DNA of 64,000 nt from Granulicella sp. 5B5 (GTDB lineage Bacteria > Acidobacteriota > Terriglobia > Terriglobales > Acidobacteriaceae): NCBI RefSeq assembly GCF_014083945.1, contig NZ_CP046444.1, forward strand, positions 2,914,001 through 2,978,000, in the 5' to 3' direction. Each line of letters starts with the position of its first letter. Within the stretch, counting starts at the first letter, position 1. Below, piece by piece: positions 9,164-19,365 of the stretch. The translations under genes and the position numbers were made by a program. The notes beneath the pieces are model-generated. The model had not been told where the DNA came from and did no database searches. It saw nothing but the letters and a program-made list of their open reading frames with translations.

Positions 9164-9921
9164 TGGGAGTCGGTATTCAAGTTGAGAACCTGAACGCGTG
9201 GTATGGTTCGACGCAGTCGTTGTGGGACATCAACCTGCACATTCCAGCGAACCATGCGACGGCGCTGATTGGGCCTTCGGGCTGCGGCAAGAGCACGTTC
9301 GTGCGCTGCCTGAACCGGATGCATGAGACGAACCCGATTGCGCGCGCCGAGGGCGTGGTGCGGATGGGCGACATCGACATCTACAAGGACGCGAGCCCGG
9401 TGGAGATCCGGCGGCGGATCGGGATGGTGTTTCAGCGGCCGAACCCGTTTCCGACGATGTCGATCTATGACAACGTGGCGAGCGGGCTGAAGCTGAACGG
9501 GTTTCGCAAGAAGCGCGTACTGGATGAGGTGGTGGAGAAGTCGCTGAAGAACGCGGCGCTATGGGACGAGGTGAAGGACGACCTGAAGAAGAAGTCGGGA
9601 TCGAGCCTTTCCGGCGGCCAGCAGCAGCGGCTATGTATTGCACGTGCGCTGGCAGTCGACCCCGAGGTGCTGCTGATGGATGAACCAGCAAGTGCACTGG
9701 ACCCGGTATCGACAGCGAAGATCGAAGACCTTATCTTCAAGCTGAAGAGCCAATACACGATTGTGATCGTGACGCACAATATGCAGCAGGCAGCGCGTGT
9801 GGCCGAGAATACCGGATTCTTTTTGACGGGCAAGCTGGTGGAGTTCGCGCCGACGACGAAGATTTTCACGAACCCCTCGGACAAGCGGACGGAAGATTAC
9901 ATCACAGGGAGGTTCGGATGA
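9163..9921 (+). CDS. pstB: Phosphate ABC transporter ATPase PstB
   Basis: 252 residues, the normal PstB length, from a GTG at 9163 that shares one base with the pstA stop (TAGTG). GGGAGGGC lies just upstream. Walker [10 protein letters not shown] (37-45), Q-loop in [17 protein letters not shown], signature LSGGQQQ (149-155) and Walker [12 protein letters not shown] (170-180) are intact. It powers phosphate uptake through PstCA. Its last codons overlap the phoU start (ATGA at 9918-9921). Confidence 0.96.
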   Translation: MGVGIQVENLNAWYGSTQSLWDINLHIPANHATALIGPSGCGKSTFVRCLNRMHETNPIARAEGVVRMGDIDIYKDASPVEIRRRIGMVFQRPNPFPTMSIYDNVASGLKLNGFRKKRVLDEVVEKSLKNAALWDEVKDDLKKKSGSSLSGGQQQRLCIARALAVDPEVLLMDEPASALDPVSTAKIEDLIFKLKSQYTIVIVTHNMQQAARVAENTGFFLTGKLVEFAPTTKIFTNPSDKRTEDYITGRFG

Positions 9922-10592
9922 CGCGGATACGGTTTCAGCAGAGCTTGGACGAACTGAAGGAGCGGCTCCTGGTGATGGCGGGCCTGGTGGAGCAGGCGAT
10001 CCAGCGTGCGACGGAGTCGTACTCGTCGCGCGATGAGAGCCTGTGCGAGCTGGTGCTGATGTCGGAGCCGGCGATCAACCGCATGGAGCGGGAGATCGAC
10101 AGCCTGGCGCTGGACCTGCTGGCGATGGAGCAGCCGATGGCGGTGGACCTGCGGTTCATTATCGCGGTGATCCGCATCAATGCCGACCTGGAGCGCGTGG
10201 GCGACCAGGCGGTGAACATCGCCAACCGCGTGCAGGAGCTGGGCAAGCAGCCGAATGTGGAGCTGCCGGTGGACATTCCGAAGCTGGCGAACCTGTCAGG
10301 TGCGATGGTGCGCAAGGCGCTGCAGGCATTTATTGAAGGCGACGCCGAGATGGCGGAGAATGTGCTGAAGCTGGATGACCAGGTGGACGATATGAACCGC
10401 GATGCGTTCAAGGCGCTGGGCAACCTGATCAAGGAGAAGCCGGAGCTGACGCCGCAGGCGCTGAATGCGCTGATCATCTCGCGGAACCTGGAGCGGGTGG
10501 GCGACCATGCGACCAACATTGCGGAAGACGTGATCTTCTGGGTGAAGGGCGCGGATGTGCGGCACCACGCGGAGCAGGACGCGACGGCTTAG
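9918..10592 (+). CDS. phoU: Phosphate signalling regulator PhoU
   Basis: 224 residues made of two tandem three-helix PhoU repeats, each with the family metal-binding signature: [18 protein letters not shown] in repeat one and [15 protein letters not shown] in repeat two. PhoU links Pst transport activity to PhoR and represses the Pho regulon in phosphate excess. Start overlaps the pstB stop by 4 bases. A canonical terminator follows, so phoU closes the pstCAB-phoU operon. Confidence 0.95.
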   Translation: MTRIRFQQSLDELKERLLVMAGLVEQAIQRATESYSSRDESLCELVLMSEPAINRMEREIDSLALDLLAMEQPMAVDLRFIIAVIRINADLERVGDQAVNIANRVQELGKQPNVELPVDIPKLANLSGAMVRKALQAFIEGDAEMAENVLKLDDQVDDMNRDAFKALGNLIKEKPELTPQALNALIISRNLERVGDHATNIAEDVIFWVKGADVRHHAEQDATA

Positions 10593-10614
10593 TCGGGTTG
10601 TAGAGAGTGAAGAG

Positions 10615-10646
10615 ACGCCGAGCCTTTGGGGCTCGGCGTTTTGCTT
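10615..10646 (+). terminator. Rho-independent terminator after phoU
   Basis: ACGCCGAGCC (10615-10624) pairs perfectly with GGCTCGGCGT (10630-10639), loop TTTGG, followed by a T-rich tract (TTTGCTTT). Ends the pst operon. Confidence 0.88.
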
Positions 10647-10699
10647 TGTGGTGGGTTGAGGGTTGTTCAGATAAGCGAGAAGAAGGCAAGGCAAACGGC

Positions 10700-10758
10700 G
10701 GGCTGAAGCCCATTCCTTTATCAAGGCTATGAGACCCGAGCCTGAAGACTCGGGGTAC
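10700..10758. repeat. Twin-hairpin repeat copy 1
   Basis: Hairpin 1 is GGGC-TGAA-GCCC (10700-10711). After 23 nt comes hairpin 2, CCCGAGCC-TGAA-GACTCGGG (10735-10754), with one C-A mismatch, flanked by TATGAGA on the left and GTACC on the right. Same architecture as copies at 26605, 27914, 29448, 30146, 49364 and 54260. Confidence 0.8.
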
Positions 10759-10800
10759 CGATTTGTGGCCGGTTTGCCGGATGGTTGGTGGTGCTGGAGC

Positions 10801-12240
10801 TTAATTCGTAGCGCGGATGCGGGCTACGCGGAGAGCGACTTCAGCATCGACCCGATGAATGTCTGCGTTGAGGAGTTTTCCGTTGCTGACGAGTTGCGTG
10901 CCGCCAACGAAGACGCCTTCGAGGTCGGGCTCGGAGGCGATGAAGACGAGTGAGGCGTAGGGGTCGGAGACGGGGCCGAAGCTCGTCGGGTCAATGATGA
11001 GGAAGTCGGCGAGTTTGCCGGGTTCGAGGGAGCCCAGCTTGTTGGCGACGTTGAGGACGTCGGCGCTGCCCATGGTGTGCAGGCGGAGGACGTCATACGG
11101 GGACATGATGGTGGCGGACTCGTACTTGTCGCGAATGGCGTAGAGGCCGGTGCGCATGTTTTCGAAGGGGTCGGCGAGGTCGGCGGAGGCTTCGCCGTCT
11201 ACGCCCATGCCGACGCGGATGCCGGCCTTGAGGTAAGCGGGGATGTCGGGGACACCGCTGGCGAGGCGGCCGTTGGAGAGAGGCTGCCAGCTCATGGCGG
11301 CACCGGCTTTACCGGTTGCAGCGATGATGACGGGCGTGGTGTGGATGAAGTGGCCGAAGATGAGATTGGGACCGAGGAGACCGCTGTCGGTGAACCAATG
11401 GAACTTGGCCTGCTCCTCGGCGGCGGATTCGGGCGGTTCGAGGTAGTGGGACTGGTTGGCGAGGTGGAACTCCTGCATAAGGGCCTTGTCGAGGTAGGCC
11501 TGGTTCTCGGTGTTGGAGAAGGCGGCGTAGCCGGAGATCATGGTGGAGAGGTATTGCCGGGTGCCTGCTTTGATGGAGGCCTGCTGCGCGTAGTCGAGGA
11601 AGGCTTTGAGGGGGAGGCGGGCCTGCGCGGCGGTGTACGCGGGGGTGATGCCGGGCGCGGTGGCCTGGCCGTCGTCGTAGCCGTGGACGAAGCGGATGCC
11701 GGAGTCCATCTCGGCCTGGAAGGTGTAGCCGTCGCAGGTGTGGGCGACGTCGGGCGAGGGATGGCAGACGCTGGCGCCGCCGTAGTCGAAGCTGTAGGCG
11801 GCGGTGATGCCGTGCTGGAGGTGGTCGAGGGCGCCGTCGAGGGTGAACCAGTAGAGGTCTTCGGGGCGGGCTTTGTTGCCGCTGTCGTTGTAGACGGCGG
11901 TGAGCCAGCCGGTGAGTGTGCTGTCGGCGGCGAGACCGCGGAAGGGGGCCTGCCAGAGGTGGGAGTGCGCGGAGATGAAGCCGGGGATGATCCAGTGGCC
12001 GTGAGCGTCGATGACGCGGTGGGCGTTGAGCTGCGGTGGCGGCGTGCCGGCGGCGATGGTGAGGATGGTGCCGTCGGTCGCGACGGTGAAGTAGCCGAGG
12101 AAGGGCTTGCGCTGTGCGGGCGCCATGGTGAAGAGGAGGGCGTCTTCGACGAGGAGTTTGGGCTGCTGTGGAGGTGTCTGTGCATGCGCGCTGAGAAAAA
12201 GAGAGGCAGCAAGGAGCGACGCGATGAGTTGGGAACGCAT
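10801..12240 (-). CDS. Secreted metal-dependent amidohydrolase (TRZ/ATZ type)
   Basis: 479 residues. Signal peptide MRSQLIASLLAASLFLSAHA-Q (20). The amidohydrolase fold is marked by the metal pair H92/H94 in FISAHSHLW, then FIHTTP, the WQPLSNGRL segment and GVDGEAS, which correspond to the PLSN and G-D-G-A-S signatures of the SAH-deaminase/chlorohydrolase branch, and LGSLEPGKLADFLIID near the C-terminus. It hydrolyses or deaminates a small C-N bonded substrate in the periplasm; substrate unknown. AGGTAG sits about 9 bp before the ATG. It diverges from the M14 peptidase with a 90-bp gap holding a 15-bp tandem repeat. Confidence 0.85.
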   Translation of the reverse strand: MRSQLIASLLAASLFLSAHAQTPPQQPKLLVEDALLFTMAPAQRKPFLGYFTVATDGTILTIAAGTPPPQLNAHRVIDAHGHWIIPGFISAHSHLWQAPFRGLAADSTLTGWLTAVYNDSGNKARPEDLYWFTLDGALDHLQHGITAAYSFDYGGASVCHPSPDVAHTCDGYTFQAEMDSGIRFVHGYDDGQATAPGITPAYTAAQARLPLKAFLDYAQQASIKAGTRQYLSTMISGYAAFSNTENQAYLDKALMQEFHLANQSHYLEPPESAAEEQAKFHWFTDSGLLGPNLIFGHFIHTTPVIIAATGKAGAAMSWQPLSNGRLASGVPDIPAYLKAGIRVGMGVDGEASADLADPFENMRTGLYAIRDKYESATIMSPYDVLRLHTMGSADVLNVANKLGSLEPGKLADFLIIDPTSFGPVSDPYASLVFIASEPDLEGVFVGGTQLVSNGKLLNADIHRVDAEVALRVARIRATN

Positions 12241-12263
12241 GAAGCTGTTCTACCTGAGAGCGG

Positions 12264-12308
12264 GTTCGCAAACAACTGGCTCGCGAACAGCTAGTTCGCA
12301 AACGACTG
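12264..12308. repeat. Three 15-bp tandem repeats in a divergent promoter
   Basis: GTTCGCAAACAACTG (12264-12278), GCTCGCGAACAGCTA (12279-12293) and GTTCGCAAACGACTG (12294-12308) are three head-to-tail 15-mers between two divergent secreted-hydrolase genes. Each unit contains an imperfect GTTCGC/GCGAAC dyad. Position suggests operator iterons rather than coding sequence. Confidence 0.7.
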
Positions 12309-12318
12309 GAGGCGGGGG

Positions 12319-12331
12319 TATAAAGTCTGTA
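12319..12331 (+). promoter_or_regulatory. Candidate -10 element giving a leaderless M14 transcript
   Basis: TATAAAG (12319-12325) ends 5 bp before the ATG at 12331. If it is the -10 hexamer, transcription starts at about the A of the ATG. The nearest GGAGG (12308-12312) is 18 bp from the ATG, too far to be a normal ribosome-binding site. Confidence 0.4.
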
Positions 12332-15285
12332 TGACTTCGTGGAACCGGGTTGTCCCTTTTGTTGCGGCGTTGTGTGTGTGCGCCGTTGTCTCCGCTGCAG
12401 CGCAGAGCCTGGATGGCAACTATGCGCGGGACCCGAACCAGCCGATCGACAAGGCGTACAGCGCGAAGATTGCGGAGTACACGACGGACCCGCATTTTCT
12501 TTCGCCGCTGGTGAGCGAACTGCCGGCGTCGAAGACGGTACCGACGCCTGAGAAGCTGCTGGGGGATGTGTCCGGCGCGCCGAACACGCTGCCGTATGCG
12601 GAGGATGTGTACAAGTACTTCCGATTGCTGGCTGCGAGCACGCCGCGGGTGCAGGTGTTCACGATTGGGCATACGGAGGAAGGCCGCGAGCAGATTGCAG
12701 TGGCGATTGCCGATGAGAGCCTGCTGAAGGGGGCGAAGGAAAACAATGAGCGGATGGCGAAGCTGGGCGATCCGCGGACGATTGGGCTGGACGATGCGAA
12801 GGCGCGGCCGCTGATCGATGCTTCGTATCCGGTGTACTACATTACGGGGACGATCCACTCGACGGAGACGGGAGCGCCGACGGCGTTGATGGAGCTGGCG
12901 TACCGGCTGGCGGTGGATGACTCGCCGTACATCAAGTACATACGGTCGCACATGATCGTGCTGATTACACCGGTGGTGGAGGTGGATGGGCGCGACCGGA
13001 TGGTGGACATCTACAAGTGGCACCGCGCGCACCCGACGGAGCAGTGGCCGCGGCTGGCGTACTGGGGCCACTATGTGGCGCATGACAACAACCGCGATGC
13101 GATGGGGATGACGCTGGACCTGACGCGGAACGTGCTGAACACGTATCTGGACTGGCATGCGCTGGTGCTGCATGACCTGCATGAGTCGGAGCCGTTTCTT
13201 TACGACAACACGATCGGCGACGGACCGTACAACGCGTGGGTGGACCCGATGCTTGCCGATGAGTGGGCGGAGATTGGCTGGAACAACGTGGCGCAGATGC
13301 AGAGCCTCGGAATGCCGGGTGTGTACACGCACGGCGACTTCGATACGTGGAGCCCGGGCTATCTGATGTTCCTGGCGGCGATGCACAACGGCATCAGCCG
13401 GCTGTATGAGACGTTCGGCAATGGCGGGGCGGACACGGAGAAGCGCATCCTGTCGCCGGAGGAGTATTCGCGCACGTGGTACCGGCAGAACCCGCCGTAT
13501 CCGGTGGTGATGTGGTCGCAGCGGGACAATAACAACTATGAAGAGACGGCGCTGCTGACGACACTGAACTATTTTGCGCAGCACTCGCGGCACTTTGTGG
13601 AGGACTACTACATCAAGAGCAAGCGGAGCGTTGAGAAGCCGACGCTGGATGGCCCGGCCGCATACGTGCTGCCTGCGAACGTCGCCGAGGCGAACCGCCA
13701 ACTGCAACTGCTGGAAGTGATGAAACGGCAGCATGTAGAGGTGCAGCAGTTGAGCGAGGCGACGACGGTGACTCTGCCGGCGGCGAAGCGTGGCGAAAAG
13801 CCGACGACCGAGACAGTGCCTGCGGGTAGCTACGTGGTGCGCATGGATCAGCCGTATGCACGTGCAGCAGACGCTCTGCTGGACCGGCAGTACTGGGCGC
13901 CGGATGATCCGCAGAAGCATCCCTATGACGACACGGGGTGGTGCTTCAGCGAGCTGTTCAACCTGCATGTGCTGCGGGTAACGGATGCGAAGATGCTGGA
14001 TGCGAAGATGAGCCTTGTGGCCGAGCCGAAGGTGGCGGATGTCGCAGGCGCGGGGCCAGTGCTGGCGATCGATAACACGACGCAGGTGTCTTTGCTGGGG
14101 CTGGTGTACAAGCTGAAGGGCACGAAGATCGCTGTTGCTGAGAAGGGGTTTGAGGCGGATGGGAAGCATTTTAATGCGGGATCGCTGCTCATGGATGCTA
14201 GCGATGATGCTGAGAAGACGATGCGTCAGTTGCAGCTGACGGGTGTGCGCTTGGCGGCGATGCCGACGGTGGCGACGCATCCTGCGGTGACTCCACGGAT
14301 TGCGTTTATGCATACGTGGCAAGGGACGCAGACCGAGGGCTGGTGGCGCTATGCGTTCGATCATGTCGGTGTGCCTTATGACTACATGAGCACGCAGACG
14401 GTGGCGAAGATGGATGACCTGCGGGCGAAGTATGACGTGATTGTGTTTGCGCCGGTGGGCCGGTCGTCGTTCGACAGCATTGTGAACGGGATGCCGAAGT
14501 ATGGCAATGCGCTGCCGTGGGAGAAGACGGCGCTGACACCGAACCTGGGCAGGCTGGACTCGACTGCGGACATGCGTGATGGACTGGGGTATGACGGGCT
14601 GGCGCATCTGAGGGCGTTTGTGGAGAAGGGCGGGCTGCTGATTACATGCGAGGACACAGCGCGGTTCGCTGTTGAAGCGGGGCTGGCACCGGGTGTAACA
14701 GTGGCTCCGGCGGGGCAGACGCGTGTGGTGGGGTCGGTGTTGAATACAGTGTTTGTGAGCTCGCAGAGTCCGGTGGCGTGGGGCTATGGGGTGAGCGTGC
14801 CGGTGATGAGCGCGGAAGGAATGGCGTTCAATGTGAGCAATACGGTGGGAGGTGGCGGTGGGCGCGTGCTGATGGACCCCTATGCGCGGCGGCCGACAGG
14901 GCGCGGCAGTGTGGATGACAGCGATACGGTGCAGGGACGCAAGGCTGTGGAGCCGGAGCGGCTGGTGAAACAGAAGCCGTGGGAACCGCGTCCGTTGAAT
15001 GAGGACCAGATGCGCAACAACCCGAGTGTGATTCCGGTGGCGATGCGACCGGAGGTGGTGCTGCGGTTTGCAGATGCGAAGTCGCTGCTGGGGTCGGGGC
15101 TGCTGGAGCATGGGGAGGCGATTGCGGAGCATGCTGTTGTGGTGGATGCCCATGTTGGCGAGGGCAATGTGCTGCTGTTTGGGAACAACCCGGTGTATCG
15201 CGGGGAGACGGTGGGGAGCTATCCGCTGGTGTTCAATGCGATTTTGAATTTTGGGCATCTGGAGAGGTCTGCGGCGGCGAAGTAG
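12331..15285 (+). CDS. Secreted zinc carboxypeptidase, M14 family
   Basis: 984 residues with a signal peptide ending near SAAAQ (25). The N-terminal half is an M14 catalytic domain: zinc ligands H176 and E179 in TGTIHSTETG, and a third histidine in LHDLHESEPF (H281 or H284). The C-terminal half (about 430-984) is a large beta-rich region and a type-1 glutamine amidotransferase-like segment, as in other long bacterial M14 peptidases. It should trim C-terminal residues from exported or environmental peptides. It lies with an Oar receptor and an S9 peptidase, which fits peptide scavenging. No close Shine-Dalgarno; the transcript may be leaderless. Confidence 0.85.
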   Translation: MTSWNRVVPFVAALCVCAVVSAAAQSLDGNYARDPNQPIDKAYSAKIAEYTTDPHFLSPLVSELPASKTVPTPEKLLGDVSGAPNTLPYAEDVYKYFRLLAASTPRVQVFTIGHTEEGREQIAVAIADESLLKGAKENNERMAKLGDPRTIGLDDAKARPLIDASYPVYYITGTIHSTETGAPTALMELAYRLAVDDSPYIKYIRSHMIVLITPVVEVDGRDRMVDIYKWHRAHPTEQWPRLAYWGHYVAHDNNRDAMGMTLDLTRNVLNTYLDWHALVLHDLHESEPFLYDNTIGDGPYNAWVDPMLADEWAEIGWNNVAQMQSLGMPGVYTHGDFDTWSPGYLMFLAAMHNGISRLYETFGNGGADTEKRILSPEEYSRTWYRQNPPYPVVMWSQRDNNNYEETALLTTLNYFAQHSRHFVEDYYIKSKRSVEKPTLDGPAAYVLPANVAEANRQLQLLEVMKRQHVEVQQLSEATTVTLPAAKRGEKPTTETVPAGSYVVRMDQPYARAADALLDRQYWAPDDPQKHPYDDTGWCFSELFNLHVLRVTDAKMLDAKMSLVAEPKVADVAGAGPVLAIDNTTQVSLLGLVYKLKGTKIAVAEKGFEADGKHFNAGSLLMDASDDAEKTMRQLQLTGVRLAAMPTVATHPAVTPRIAFMHTWQGTQTEGWWRYAFDHVGVPYDYMSTQTVAKMDDLRAKYDVIVFAPVGRSSFDSIVNGMPKYGNALPWEKTALTPNLGRLDSTADMRDGLGYDGLAHLRAFVEKGGLLITCEDTARFAVEAGLAPGVTVAPAGQTRVVGSVLNTVFVSSQSPVAWGYGVSVPVMSAEGMAFNVSNTVGGGGGRVLMDPYARRPTGRGSVDDSDTVQGRKAVEPERLVKQKPWEPRPLNEDQMRNNPSVIPVAMRPEVVLRFADAKSLLGSGLLEHGEAIAEHAVVVDAHVGEGNVLLFGNNPVYRGETVGSYPLVFNAILNFGHLERSAAAK

Positions 15286-15568
15286 CGACCGCTGCGGCCT
15301 TCGGGTCGCGGGTGATGTTTGGTGGGATCAACAATTGCGCCGAGGGGTGCAGCTATAACTCGCTTTAGGTGAGATTGTTGGTTGCAAGCTGGGCCTAAAA
15401 CGGTTAAAACTATGTCAATATCCGATACGCCGTATTTGATTTGTGATTATGCGGATTCCCATGCCGGCAGAACCGACCCTCCAGCCATGATGCTGGAGCG
15501 ATGTACCGACTGCATTTCGGCGACAAGAGACTAGACAGTTTTGGCACCTACCTTTGGAGGCGACGTTG
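15286..15568. other. Intergenic leader of the first receptor gene
   Basis: No gene seen. GCGACC...GGTCGC just after the M14 stop (15287-15311) can fold into a stem. A perfect hairpin CTCCAGC-CATGAT-GCTGGAG lies at 15479-15498, about 70 bp before the receptor start, and may be in its 5' UTR. The stretch is noticeably AT-richer than its neighbours around 15385-15450. Confidence 0.4.
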
Positions 15569-18500
15569 ATGCGACGCATTTGTGGACTCGTATTTCTTAT
15601 TGCCATGGTGTTTGCAGGCCAGGCGTTCGGCCAGAACGCGAACACCTCACTGCGTGGGATGGTGAAGGACCCGTCGGGTGCGGTCATTCCGAGAGCTACG
15701 ATCACGCTAGTAAACAAGGCTGCGGGCCAGACGCTGAAGGCGACGTCGGGCTCAAGCGGTGATTATCAATTGCCACAATTGCCGCCGGCGACGTACACAA
15801 TCACGGTGACGGCGCCAGGTTTTGGCAGCCAGACCAAGATCGCTGAACTGCTGGTGGACCAGCCGGCGACGATCAACTTCGCCCTGTCTGTGGGCGGCAG
15901 CAATGAGGTGGTGGACGTGAGCGCCGCCGCGCAGACGCTGAATACGAGCGACGCGTCGCTAGGTGACGCGAAGAGTAATGCATTGATCCAGGCGCTGCCG
16001 AGCGAGACGCGAAACGTGCCGGACCTTCTATCGCTGCAGCCGGGCGTCCTGTCGTTTCCTCCTCCCAGCAATCCGGCGTTGGCAGACAGCCGGAGCGGTG
16101 CGGTGAACGGTGGCCGTTCCGACCAGGGAAACATTACCCTCGATGGCATTGATGACAACGACCAGGTACGCGGTCTCGCCTTTTTGGGAGTGCTGCGAGA
16201 GACGCAGGATTCGGTTGAAGAGTTCCGCGTAACGACGGGGAATGCAAATGCGGACCAGGGGCGTTCTTCGGGCGCACAGGTCTCACTGATAACAAAGTCA
16301 GGCACGAACCACTTTCATGGTGCGGCGTATGAGTACTTCCGGCCGACGAACACGGTGTCGAACGACTTCTTCAACAAGAACAGCCAACTTGGCTCGGGAG
16401 AGGAAAACCGGCCACCGAAGCTGATCCGCAATACGTTCGGCGCGGATGTGGGTGGCCCGATCATCAAGGACAAGTTGTTCTTCTTTGCCAACTACGAGGG
16501 ACAGCGGAAGGCGGAGAGCGCCATCGTAAGCCGCGACGTGCCCACGGCGCTTTACCAAAAGGGAACGATCAGCTATACGGGCGATACCCTGGATGGCAAC
16601 GGCAACCCAACGGGCGACACCGAAACCGATACCATCACGCCCGCGCAGCTTGCGATGATCGATGCGTCGTGCGCGGTCTGCAATACGGCGGCATATAGTC
16701 CGGGACCGGGTGTGAACCCCAATATCCTTAGCTATTTTGCGAGCCTTCCGGCTGCCAATACGAATAACCCTGGCCTGTACGGTGACGGGATCAACATTGC
16801 GAACTACACATTTGCTTCGCCGAATCCCAGTACGCTCAATACGACGATCGTGAAGATCGACTACATACCGTCCTCGAAACACCACATTTTTGGCCGCGGC
16901 AACCTGCAGAAGGACACGACCGGTGACGTGGAACAGTTCCCGGGGGAGGGCCCTTCGGACACGCTGGTCGACAACACCAAGGGCATGACGTTTGGAGATA
17001 CCTGGACGATCAATTCTCACCTTGTAAACGACATCCGTTATGGCTACATCCGGCAGGGGTATGGGCAGTCAGGTGTGGGGTCGGGTGATTACGTGGACGT
17101 CCGTTACATCTCGGCTCCAACGGCGGAGACGCGCAGCACGATTGCGAGCGTGCCGGTGAACAATATTGTCGATAACCTTAGCTGGAGTAAAGGGAAGCAC
17201 AATCTCGAGTTCGGCGTGAACTGGCGGTTGATCCATCAGAACCGTACATCGGATGTGAATTCCTACAATTCAGCATCGACCAATCCGCAGTGGCTCTCAA
17301 CCACTGCGCCCCCTCAGCCTGATTCGATCGGACTGAATCCTGTGGATGGAAATTTTTCTTCTTCATATAATATTGCGTACGCCAACTTGGTGGGCACAGT
17401 GCCTTCTGTTACCAATCAATACAATTACCAGGTGACGAGCCCCGCAGGCGGCGCGCTGCTGGCGGACGGAACGCCGATCTCACGCCACTTCAGCGCCAAC
17501 GAGTTTGAGGGGTTCGTGCAGGACCAGTGGCAGGTGATGCCGACCCTTACGATTACGGCCGGCATCCGGTACACGGTGCTTCAAACGCCATGGGAGACGC
17601 ATGGTCAAGAAGTCACGCCCACGATCGATACCGATACATGGTTCAAGGCGCGTGAAGCTTCGGCCCTGCAAGGGGTTGTGAATGAGCCAGACTTATCGTT
17701 TGCGCCCGCCGGCAAGTATTATGGGCGTCCTGGCTTTTATCCGAAGAACAAGAATAATTTTGCTCCGCGCATAGCGATTGCGTGGGCACCAAATTCCAAG
17801 ACATCGGTGCGTACCGGGTTTGGCATTTACTTCGATCATTTTGGCGAGGCGCTGGTCAACATCTTCGACCAGAACGGAGAGTTCGGATTGTCCTCGTCGG
17901 TGACGAATCCGGCAGGCGTTTACGATACGGAGTCGTCACCGAGGTTTACAGGGCGCCGCAACTTCCCATTCACGAACGGCGCAGGCGCGGCGCAGACGAC
18001 GTTCCCCTATACCTATCCTGAAGGAAGTGAGCAGATCTCCTGGGGCATCGACAATAAGCTCAAGACGCCGTATACCGAGGCGTTCGACCTTTCGGTGCAG
18101 AGGGTTTTGCCGGGTGGGCTCACGCTGGAGGCGGCGTACGTCGGACGGCTGGGGCGGCATCTGTTGAGCCAGCAAGATCTGGCTGAGCCGGTCGACTATG
18201 TCGATCCGCAGGGCGGTGGGGATTACTACACGGCGGGCACTGCGCTCTCGAAGATTGCCAATGCGAACGGTGACGATGCGAGCGCGAATGTGGCGCCCAT
18301 TCCTTACTGGGAGCACCTGTTCCCGTTCCTCGCGAATACGGACTATAACGGCGAGAGCGCGACGCAGGCTTTCTATTCAGATGAATGGGCGCCGAATATG
18401 GAGTATCTCGGAGCGACGACCGCGCTTTCGGATGTCGATTATGGCTGCGCTTTCGATTTTGGATATTACAACTGCCCTGCCGGTTATCAGTCGAAGTTCT

Positions 18501-19336
18501 GGCAGCCGCAGTTCGACAGCCTCTTCTCACTGACGACGATCGGGATGAGTTACTACAACGCCCTTGAGGTCTCGCTGCATCATCCGATGAGCCATGGGCT
18601 GCAGGGCGATGTGAGTTATACCTTCTCCAAGTCAATCGACTTCAGCTCGGACGCCGAGCGTGCGACGTCGTTTTCGAGCGGTGTTGCTACCAGCGGAGCC
18701 ATTATTCAAAATACCTGGAAGCCGTATCTGAACCGTGGAGTTTCCGACTTCGACAGCAAGAGCCTGATTACTGCCGACTATGTGTATGCTCTGCCAATCG
18801 GCCGTGGCAAAGCGGTGTGGAACGGAGCGAGCCGGCTGGCGGATGAAGTTGTCGGAGGATGGCAGCTTTCGGGCATCTTCCGTTACTCGTCTGGATTGCC
18901 GTTCTCGCTTTACGAGCCCGGATATACGACGAACTGGACCTGGGGCGGCTATGGTGTCATCACCGATAAGAGCCAGGTGAAGGTGCATAAGCATCTGGAT
19001 AGTTCCGGCAATCCGGTGTTCTTCGACAATGCTTCGGCGATCAGCGGCGGCGCCTACAACGGATCTCCGGTGCGCGTGCCGTATCCGGGTGAGGCGGGGA
19101 TGCGCAATCCACTACGCGGCGACGGTTATATCGATCTCGACTCCGGATTGGCGAAGAGCTGGAAGGTATCGGACTGGGGGGCGCTGAAGTTCACGTGGGA
19201 GGTCTACAACGTGACGAACACAAACCGGTTCGATCCGCAGAGCATTGCCACAACGCTGACGTACACCATAGGAACGGCGGGCTCGCTGCTGACGCAGTCT
19301 CGGCGTATGCAGTTCTCGATGCGGTACGACTTCTAG
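15569..19336 (+). CDS. Oar-like TonB-dependent receptor 1
   Basis: 1255 residues. Start ATG at 15569 has GGAGG 8 bp upstream; a TTG five codons earlier is in frame but overlaps that site. Signal peptide MRRICGLVFLIAMVFAGQAFGQ, then a carboxypeptidase-regulatory-like beta sandwich (about 25-110: LRGMVKDPSGAVIPRATITL), a plug-like region with LDGIDDNDQ and ITKSGTNHFHGAAYEYFR, and a long outer-membrane barrel ending in the aromatic sequence MRYDF. This is the Oar/CirA-like receptor type abundant in Acidobacteriota. It probably imports oligomeric substrates; between an M14 and an S9 peptidase, peptides are the likely cargo (inference). Confidence 0.88.
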   Translation: MRRICGLVFLIAMVFAGQAFGQNANTSLRGMVKDPSGAVIPRATITLVNKAAGQTLKATSGSSGDYQLPQLPPATYTITVTAPGFGSQTKIAELLVDQPATINFALSVGGSNEVVDVSAAAQTLNTSDASLGDAKSNALIQALPSETRNVPDLLSLQPGVLSFPPPSNPALADSRSGAVNGGRSDQGNITLDGIDDNDQVRGLAFLGVLRETQDSVEEFRVTTGNANADQGRSSGAQVSLITKSGTNHFHGAAYEYFRPTNTVSNDFFNKNSQLGSGEENRPPKLIRNTFGADVGGPIIKDKLFFFANYEGQRKAESAIVSRDVPTALYQKGTISYTGDTLDGNGNPTGDTETDTITPAQLAMIDASCAVCNTAAYSPGPGVNPNILSYFASLPAANTNNPGLYGDGINIANYTFASPNPSTLNTTIVKIDYIPSSKHHIFGRGNLQKDTTGDVEQFPGEGPSDTLVDNTKGMTFGDTWTINSHLVNDIRYGYIRQGYGQSGVGSGDYVDVRYISAPTAETRSTIASVPVNNIVDNLSWSKGKHNLEFGVNWRLIHQNRTSDVNSYNSASTNPQWLSTTAPPQPDSIGLNPVDGNFSSSYNIAYANLVGTVPSVTNQYNYQVTSPAGGALLADGTPISRHFSANEFEGFVQDQWQVMPTLTITAGIRYTVLQTPWETHGQEVTPTIDTDTWFKAREASALQGVVNEPDLSFAPAGKYYGRPGFYPKNKNNFAPRIAIAWAPNSKTSVRTGFGIYFDHFGEALVNIFDQNGEFGLSSSVTNPAGVYDTESSPRFTGRRNFPFTNGAGAAQTTFPYTYPEGSEQISWGIDNKLKTPYTEAFDLSVQRVLPGGLTLEAAYVGRLGRHLLSQQDLAEPVDYVDPQGGGDYYTAGTALSKIANANGDDASANVAPIPYWEHLFPFLANTDYNGESATQAFYSDEWAPNMEYLGATTALSDVDYGCAFDFGYYNCPAGYQSKFWQPQFDSLFSLTTIGMSYYNALEVSLHHPMSHGLQGDVSYTFSKSIDFSSDAERATSFSSGVATSGAIIQNTWKPYLNRGVSDFDSKSLITADYVYALPIGRGKAVWNGASRLADEVVGGWQLSGIFRYSSGLPFSLYEPGYTTNWTWGGYGVITDKSQVKVHKHLDSSGNPVFFDNASAISGGAYNGSPVRVPYPGEAGMRNPLRGDGYIDLDSGLAKSWKVSDWGALKFTWEVYNVTNTNRFDPQSIATTLTYTIGTAGSLLTQSRRMQFSMRYDF

Positions 19337-19365
19337 GGCTGGATTATTTCTTCCTAACGATGGAG

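Noticed and set aside
12250-15258. A ~1000-codon minus-strand open frame opposite the M14 peptidase
   Set aside because: It is Arg/His-rich with no domain, and the plus-strand frame has a signal peptide and zinc motifs. High GC codon bias opens long antisense frames.
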